Of a stretch of DNA of 64,000 nucleotides, positions 59,028-64,000 are shown in pieces (within the stretch, counting starts at the first letter, position 1; every line of letters starts with the position of its first letter). The notes under the pieces are model-generated. The model worked only from the letters and a program-made list of their open reading frames with translations, was not told the DNA's origin and searched no databases. The stretch comes from Luteimonas sp. MC1825 (lineage in GTDB: Bacteria; Pseudomonadota; Gammaproteobacteria; Xanthomonadales; Xanthomonadaceae). The stretch is from assembly GCF_014764385.1 (NCBI RefSeq), contig NZ_CP061714.1, forward strand, positions 2,851,490 to 2,915,489, read 5' to 3'. A program made the translations under genes and the position numbers.

Positions 59028-60068
59028 TCAGCCGCCGGGATTGAACGCGATGGTGCGGCGGGTGGTGACCGGCTCGGCGACCGGCTCGAAGCGCCAGCGC
59101 CGGACCGCGGCGACCGCCTCGCGGTCGAAGACGCGCGGCGGGTTGGCACGCACCACGCGCGCATCGGTGACGCTGCCGTCCGGCGACACGGTGAACTCCA
59201 CCTGCACCTCGCCGGACTGCGCGGCGCGCAGCGCCTCGGCCGGATAACGCGGTGCCGGCGTGCTGAGCGCGCGCAGGGCGGTGCCGGCGGCCGGCGTGGT
59301 GGCCGCGGCCGGCCTTGCGGCGGCGGCGCGCTGCTCGGCCGCGCGCTGCTCGGCGGCACGCTGCTCGGCTACGCGCTGCTCCTCGCGGCGCGCGGTGGCG
59401 GCGGCTTCCTCGGTCGCCGCGCGGGCGGCGGCCGCCTGCTGTTCGACCAGCTTCTGCGCGGCCACGCGCTGCTCCTCGGCCTGGCTGCGCTCACGGTCGG
59501 CGGCCAGTTGTTCCTGGCGCGCGGTTTCCTGCTCGGCGGTCAAGGCCTGCTGGGCGACGCGCCGGGTGGCGACTTCCTCCGCCCCGGTGATGGAGGCCTT
59601 GAGGCGCGCCAGCGACGGATGGTTGGCGTCGGCCTTTTCGATCAGGGCCGACAGGCGGCGCGCCTCGAGGAAGTCCTCGCGGTCGCGGCCCTGCTCGGTG
59701 GCGATCACCACCATCGGCATCAGGTCGGTGAGCGCACTGGAGACCGCGGCGTCGCCCGGCGACTTCTCGCGCAGGGCCAGGTAGTACTCCATGGCGTTGT
59801 CACCGGCGGGCGCGTACAGCTTGCTCTCGGCGTACGCCGCGCGCGCCTTGGCGCGGAGTTCGTCGGGGCTGAGCGCGGCAAGCTCGGCGGCGGCGCCTTC
59901 GGTCGCGGCCGCGGCCGCGGCGGCGGCCTGCTCGCCGGTCACCGCGGCGGCCGGCGGGTTGGTGGTGGCCTCGTCGCCCTTGCAGGCCGACAGGGCACAG
60001 ATCAGTGCCACGCCCAGCGCGAGCCGGTAGACCACCGGGCGCGGGAACGCATGTTTTGTCACGGACAT
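59028..60068 (-). CDS. TonB C-terminal-domain lipoprotein with coiled coil
   Basis: 346 residues. MSVTKHAFPRPVVYRLALGVALICALSAC has a lipobox-like end (LSAC, Cys29). An Ala-rich linker, helical TPR-like region (about 65-150) and a long Ala/Glu/Gln/Arg coiled coil (about 165-260, including AEQRAAEQRAAEQRAA from a 15-bp tandem repeat) follow. A TonB_C domain (about 270-346: YPAEALRAAQSGEVQVEFTVSPDGSVTDARVV, then FDREAVAAVRRWRFEP) ends it. TonB proteins normally have an N-terminal transmembrane anchor, so a lipoprotein form is unusual; it may be a TonB paralog or unrelated envelope protein. Confidence 0.8.
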   Translation of the reverse strand: MSVTKHAFPRPVVYRLALGVALICALSACKGDEATTNPPAAAVTGEQAAAAAAAATEGAAAELAALSPDELRAKARAAYAESKLYAPAGDNAMEYYLALREKSPGDAAVSSALTDLMPMVVIATEQGRDREDFLEARRLSALIEKADANHPSLARLKASITGAEEVATRRVAQQALTAEQETARQEQLAADRERSQAEEQRVAAQKLVEQQAAAARAATEEAAATARREEQRVAEQRAAEQRAAEQRAAAARPAAATTPAAGTALRALSTPAPRYPAEALRAAQSGEVQVEFTVSPDGSVTDARVVRANPPRVFDREAVAAVRRWRFEPVAEPVTTRRTIAFNPGG

Positions 60069-60167
60069 CGGTTCAACTCCCCCTTGGTGCGCGGGCGCGC
60101 ACGTGTGCGTAGCACGCGACAGGCGCGGCCGTTTGTCAACTCCCGGGCGCCGTCGGCGCCGCCTGCG

Positions 60168-61511
60168 CTACTTGCCGATGCAGAAGCGCGAGAAAATGTG
60201 ACCGAGTAGTTCATCCGCGCCGACCTGGCCGGTGACCTCGCCCAGCGCCCCGTGCGCGACACGCAGCGCCTCGGCGGCAAGGTCCAACGCCTCGCCGGCG
60301 AGGGCGTCCGCCGCGGCCTCCAGGTGGCCGGCGGCGCGGCCCAGCGCCTCGACATGCCGCGCGCGCGCGGTGAATTCACCTTCGCCCGCCGCCGGCTCGC
60401 CCAGCACCGCCGTGCGCAGGCGCGCGTGCAGGGCCTCCAGTCCGGCCCCCGAGCGCGCCGACACGCGCAGCACGCCCGCGGCCGGCGGCGGCGCATCGGC
60501 GGGCAGCAGGTCGGCCTTGTTGTGCAGCCACAGGATCTCCGGCACCCCGGCAAGCGCGGCGTCGAGCGCGGCGCGGCCGGCGTCGGGATCGCGCGCATCC
60601 AGCACCACCACCGCCAGCCCGGCGCGCGCCAGCTCGTCGCGCGCGCGGCGCATGCCTTCGCGCTCGATCGCATCGCCGCCTTCGCGCAGGCCGGCGGTGT
60701 CGACGAGGATGAGTTCGGCACCGTCGACGCGCAGCGATTCGCGCAGCAGGTCACGCGTGGTGCCGGCGACGTCGGTGACGATGGCGCGCTCGCTGCCGGC
60801 CAGCGCGTTCAACAGCGAACTCTTGCCGGCATTCGGCGGGCCCACGATCACCGCGTGCAGGCCATCGCGCAGGCGCCGCCCGCGTTCGGTCGCGGCCAGC
60901 AGCGCGGCCAGCGCGGCGCGGGCCCCGGCGAGGCGCGCGGCCAGCAGGTCGCCGCCCAGGGTGTCGAGCGGCTCGTCGGCGAAGTCGATGGCGGCTTCGG
61001 CATGCACGCGGATGGTGACCAGCGCGTCGGCCAGCGCCTCCACCCGGCGCGAGAACGCGCCGTCGAGCGCCCGTCGCGCGCCGCGCGCGGCGAGCATGTC
61101 GCCGGCGTTGATGAGGTCGGCCACGGCCTCGGCCTGCGCCAGGTCGAGGCGGCCGTTGAGGAACGCGCGCTCGGTGAATTCGCCGGGCCGCGCCATGCGC
61201 GCGCCCAGCGCGCAGCAGCGCGCCACCAGTGCCTGCAGCAGCGCCGGGTTGCCGTGCGCCTGGAGTTCGGCGACGTCCTCGCCGGTGTAGCTGGCCGGGC
61301 CCGGGAACAGCAGCGCGATGCCGTCGTCGAGCACCTCGCCGGCGGCGTCATGGAAGCGTGCGTGGTGCGCATGGCGCGGGCGCAGCGTGCGCCCGCAGAC
61401 CGTGGCCGCGATGGCGGTGGCCGCCGGGCCCGACAACCGCACGATGCCGATGCCGCCGGCACCGGACGCGGTGGCGACCGCGACGATCGTGTCGGTCGCG
61501 GCCTCAGGCAT
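60168..61511 (-). CDS. mnmE: tRNA modification GTPase MnmE
   Basis: 447 residues; G-protein partner of MnmG for U34 modification. The N-terminal tetrahydrofolate-binding domain ([23 protein letters not shown], then [38 protein letters not shown]) leads to helical domains. The GTPase has G1 [15 protein letters not shown]3 [13 protein letters not shown] and G4 NKAD. The C-terminus ends in the FCIGK motif required for activity. It sits between yidC and the TonB-domain gene, the usual rpmH-side position. Confidence 0.97.
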   Translation of the reverse strand: MPEAATDTIVAVATASGAGGIGIVRLSGPAATAIAATVCGRTLRPRHAHHARFHDAAGEVLDDGIALLFPGPASYTGEDVAELQAHGNPALLQALVARCCALGARMARPGEFTERAFLNGRLDLAQAEAVADLINAGDMLAARGARRALDGAFSRRVEALADALVTIRVHAEAAIDFADEPLDTLGGDLLAARLAGARAALAALLAATERGRRLRDGLHAVIVGPPNAGKSSLLNALAGSERAIVTDVAGTTRDLLRESLRVDGAELILVDTAGLREGGDAIEREGMRRARDELARAGLAVVVLDARDPDAGRAALDAALAGVPEILWLHNKADLLPADAPPPAAGVLRVSARSGAGLEALHARLRTAVLGEPAAGEGEFTARARHVEALGRAAGHLEAAADALAGEALDLAAEALRVAHGALGEVTGQVGADELLGHIFSRFCIGK

Positions 61512-61535
61512 GGCGGCGCGGGCCGGCCAACGGCG

Positions 61536-63281
61536 TCACTTCTTCGCGACCGCCGTCCCGGAGTCGCCGGGCTTCACCGGCTTGTCGGCATAGCGGCGGA
61601 TCAGCCACCACTGCTGCAGCAGGCCCAGCGAGCCGTTGGTGACCCAGTACAGCACCAGGCCGGCCGGGAAGAACACCATGAACACGCCGAACACCAGCGG
61701 CATCAGCTGCATCATCTTCTGCTGCATCGGGTCCATGCCGACCATCGGCGCCAGCTTCTGCGTCGCCCACATCACCGCGATGTTGACCACCGGCAGGATG
61801 AAGTACGGGTCGCGCGCGGTCAGGTCCTGGATCCACAGCATCCATGGCGCGTGGCGCAGCTCCACCGACTCCAGCAGCACCCAGTACAGGGCGAGGAAGA
61901 TCGGCATCTGCAGCAGCACCGGCAGGCAACCGCCGACCGGATTGATCTTCTCTTTCTTGTAGAGCTCCATCATGGCGACCTGGAACTTCTGCTTGTCGTC
62001 GCCGTAGCGCTCCTTGAGCTGCGCGATGCGCGGCTGGAACTTGCGCATCTTGGCCATCGACTGGTACTGCGCCTTGGACAGCGGGTACAGCACCAGCTTG
62101 ACCAGCATCACCAGGCCGATGATCGACCAGCCCCAGTTCTGGAACAGGCCGTGCAGCTTGTTGAGGATCCAGAACAGGCCTTCGCCGAGGAAGGCGAACA
62201 CCGAGAAGCGGCTGTAGTCGACCGCGCGGTCCAGGCCGGGGACGCCCTGGGCCTTGATCTGGCCGACCAGCTTGGGCCCGACCCACAGGCGCGCGCTGGT
62301 GGTGGCCTGGCCGTCCGGCGCCACCATCACGCCCGGGCCGACTTCGCGGATCAGGTACAGCGGCACGCCGCCGGCGCCCGGCGTGGACTGCAGCGAAACG
62401 GTCACCTCGTCGGTCGGCTGCGGGATCCAGGCGCTGAAGAAGTGGTGCTGGAGCATCGCCAGCCAGCCGCCGGTCTGCACCTGGTTGAGCGGGCCGTCAT
62501 CGATGAAGTCGGCGTACTTGCGGCGGCTGTAGCCGTCGGTGGCGCTGAACCAGGTGGCGCCGTTGAAGCTGAAGGACTCCGGGTTGGTCCAGCCGGCCTT
62601 GACCGCGAGCGGCAGGCGGATCAGCTGGCGGTACACGTGGCCCTGCCAGGGCGCGGCACTCTTGTTGTAGACGGTGTCGCGCACGTCGATCGCGTAGCTG
62701 CCGCGCGTGAACACGTACACGCGGCGGATGCTGACGCCGTCCGGGCCCTGCCATACGAACGGCACCTCGAGCGTGTCGCTGCCGGCGGCCAGCTGGTACT
62801 GCAGCTGCGCGGACTCCGGCTGGAAGCCGGCCTCGTGTGTCGGCGCCGCGTTGCCCTGGCTGACCCAGCCGCTCTGCGCGGCGAAGAACCGCGCCGGCGC
62901 GTCATCGAACAGGCGCACCGGCGCGCTGCCATCATCTCGGGTCTGCGGGAACCCCAGCAGGTCGGCGCGTGCGACCACGCCGCCACGCAGCGCGAGGTCG
63001 AGCACGTCGGTGCGCACCTGGAGCAGGCCGGCGGTCGCCGGCGCCGGGGTGGCGCCCATGCCCGGGATCGCCCCGGCCGCAGCTGCCGCGGGTGCGACCG
63101 GCACCGCACCGGGGACCGCCGCCGCGGGCGGCGCTCCGGGGATGCTGGCATCCGGGCCGGCGATCGCGGCGGTGGTGTCCGCCACCGGAACCGGCGCGCG
63201 CTGCTCCTTGCCCCACTCCATCCACAGCAGGGTCGCCACCATCAGCCAGGCGAAGATCAGGAAGGTGCGGGTCTGGTTCAT
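61536..63281 (-). CDS. yidC: Membrane protein insertase YidC
   Basis: 581 residues, normal for Gram-negative YidC. N-terminal helix [21 protein letters not shown], a large periplasmic beta domain (about 90-350: [30 protein letters not shown], then [17 protein letters not shown]) and a C-terminal insertase core of five helices ([92 protein letters not shown]). It inserts membrane proteins with or without Sec. Confidence 0.97.
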   Translation of the reverse strand: MNQTRTFLIFAWLMVATLLWMEWGKEQRAPVPVADTTAAIAGPDASIPGAPPAAAVPGAVPVAPAAAAAGAIPGMGATPAPATAGLLQVRTDVLDLALRGGVVARADLLGFPQTRDDGSAPVRLFDDAPARFFAAQSGWVSQGNAAPTHEAGFQPESAQLQYQLAAGSDTLEVPFVWQGPDGVSIRRVYVFTRGSYAIDVRDTVYNKSAAPWQGHVYRQLIRLPLAVKAGWTNPESFSFNGATWFSATDGYSRRKYADFIDDGPLNQVQTGGWLAMLQHHFFSAWIPQPTDEVTVSLQSTPGAGGVPLYLIREVGPGVMVAPDGQATTSARLWVGPKLVGQIKAQGVPGLDRAVDYSRFSVFAFLGEGLFWILNKLHGLFQNWGWSIIGLVMLVKLVLYPLSKAQYQSMAKMRKFQPRIAQLKERYGDDKQKFQVAMMELYKKEKINPVGGCLPVLLQMPIFLALYWVLLESVELRHAPWMLWIQDLTARDPYFILPVVNIAVMWATQKLAPMVGMDPMQQKMMQLMPLVFGVFMVFFPAGLVLYWVTNGSLGLLQQWWLIRRYADKPVKPGDSGTAVAKK

Positions 63282-63294
63282 CGGGCAGGCATGC

Positions 63295-63711
63295 TCATTG
63301 GCCGGCAGGTCGCGGCGCTGGGATGGCGGGAAGGGGGGCGGCGGGCATTGTGCCGGTCAGGTCAGGTGCGGGCAACGCGCCGGCACGGCGCAACGCATCG
63401 CGGAAGGCTTCGCGCAGCGCTTCCGGCGCCGCCTTGGAGGCACCGTGGCGCACCACCACGACGAACGCCGCGTCCGGCAATGCGGCGCGGACATGGCGGA
63501 ATTCATCGCGCAGCGCGCGCTTGATGCGGTTGCGTGCCACCGCGCGGCGATCGACCTTGCGCGACACGGCCAGGCCGAGGCGCGCGGGCGCGCCATCACG
63601 CAGGACGTGCAGGGCCAGCAGCGGCGTCGCCGTGCGGCGGCCGTCCTGGAACACCCGGTCGAATTCGGCACGCACGCGGACACGCGCTTGGCGGGGCAAG
63701 CGGAGGTTCAT
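63295..63711 (-). CDS. rnpA: Ribonuclease P protein component RnpA
   Basis: 138 residues. Protein subunit of RNase P, which matures tRNA 5' ends. Family block [30 protein letters not shown] (RNR motif), preceded by the [15 protein letters not shown] strand and followed by [13 protein letters not shown] Pro/Ala-rich C-terminal tail (about 20 residues) exceeds the usual length. ATG 63711 is used: an in-frame start at 63837 lies inside rpmH. Only 13 nt separate it from yidC, and no yidD lies between. Confidence 0.93.
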   Translation of the reverse strand: MNLRLPRQARVRVRAEFDRVFQDGRRTATPLLALHVLRDGAPARLGLAVSRKVDRRAVARNRIKRALRDEFRHVRAALPDAAFVVVVRHGASKAAPEALREAFRDALRRAGALPAPDLTGTMPAAPLPAIPAPRPAGQ

Positions 63712-63757
63712 GCGAAGCGGAACAATGGCGGCCAGCGGAAGCGGCCGCCAGGCAACG

Positions 63758-63898
63758 TCAGGCCGTGAGGCGCGCGCGGCCCTTGGCGCGGCGGCGGGCA
63801 AGGATCTTGCGGCCGTCGGCAGTCGCCATGCGGGCACGGAAACCGTGGTCGCGCTTGCGCTTGAGGTTGCTGGGTTGGAAGGTGCGCTTGGTGGCCAT
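63758..63898 (-). CDS. rpmH: 50S ribosomal protein L34
   Basis: 46 residues beginning [23 protein letters not shown] and ending [18 protein letters not shown], the invariant L34 pattern. First gene of the rpmH-rnpA-yidC-mnmE block, transcribed away from the region that should contain oriC/dnaA just beyond the window. Confidence 0.97.
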   Translation of the reverse strand: MATKRTFQPSNLKRKRDHGFRARMATADGRKILARRRAKGRARLTA

Positions 63899-63939
63899 GG
63901 TGTCGGTCGCTCTAGCTGACGCGGCGGAAAGAACCGGAG

Positions 63940-63969
63940 ATTCTAGGCGCGTCGACGGGCGCAGGTCAA
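63940..63969 (-). promoter_or_regulatory. rpmH promoter
   Basis: On the minus strand TTGACC (63969-63964) and TAGAAT (63945-63940) with an 18-nt spacer, 41 nt before the rpmH ATG. Confidence 0.7.
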
Positions 63970-64000
63970 ATCGCGTGCCGGCGCGCCCTGGCGCACCGGG

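Noticed and set aside
58905..60209. Plus-strand frame starting at ATG after GGGGGAC in copy B
   Set aside because: The ATG with a Shine-Dalgarno-like GGGGGA is part of the conserved repeat interior; the rest is antisense to the TonB-domain gene.

Overview
This is a dense, very GC-rich chromosomal segment whose gene content and order point to a gammaproteobacterium of the Xanthomonadaceae (Lysobacter/Luteimonas-like; inferred from protein recognition, not from a database search). Nearly every base is coding, with short intergenic gaps and many 1-8 nt start/stop overlaps. There is no phage, integrase, insertion sequence or CRISPR array. Content is mostly housekeeping, so the interest lies in regulatory DNA, structured repeats and a few odd genes.

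Layout. 1-17 kb: the type II secretion ATPase gspE (cut by the window edge), glycyl-tRNA synthetase glyQS, the outer-membrane assembly pair tamA-tamB, a beta-propeller-like lipoprotein, tex, a frameshifted porin preceded by an FNR-type box, and hsp20. 17-22 kb: mnmG, then an intergenic region that appears to encode a sigma54-dependent small RNA, a Gly/Tyr-rich lipoprotein, a PLP dehydratase-like enzyme and a YdcF protein. 22-31 kb: a biotin operon (bioB-bioF-DMT transporter-bioH-bioC), comF, an MFS exporter and ubiA. 31-36 kb: tRNA-Arg(CCG), a TetR regulator, cytochrome c5, a secreted nuclease, a hydrolase and zapE. 36-46 kb: class I ribonucleotide reductase nrdA-nrdB behind a cobalamin riboswitch, then an M20 amidohydrolase, queF, a LysM protein, lipoproteins, a pseudouridine synthase and a receiver-histidine kinase protein. 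46-54 kb: hrpB, a TatD nuclease, an OmpA-like lipoprotein, an ABC-2 exporter and a ferredoxin-NADP reductase. 54.5-58.6 kb: a compact operon (membrane protein, XRE regulator, alpha/beta hydrolase, NatAB-like ABC exporter) with a palindromic operator over its predicted start. 58.6-59 kb: two inverted copies of a structured repeat between two near-identical terminators. 59-64 kb: a TonB-domain lipoprotein and the oriC-linked block mnmE-yidC-rnpA-rpmH on the minus strand, so the window probably ends next to dnaA/oriC.

Themes. RNA and tRNA biology is prominent: glyQS, mnmG and mnmE (which together make the U34 wobble modification), queF, a pseudouridine synthase, hrpB, tex and rnpA. Envelope biogenesis is the other theme: GspE, TamAB, YidC, OmpA-like and LysM proteins and many lipoproteins. 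Eight genes carry a TANNNT or GATAAT -10 box exactly 6 nt before the start codon and no Shine-Dalgarno, which predicts leaderless mRNAs.

The best candidates for undescribed biology are the covarying palindromic repeat pair at 58.64-58.93 kb and the sigma54-driven sRNA at 19.22-19.37 kb.
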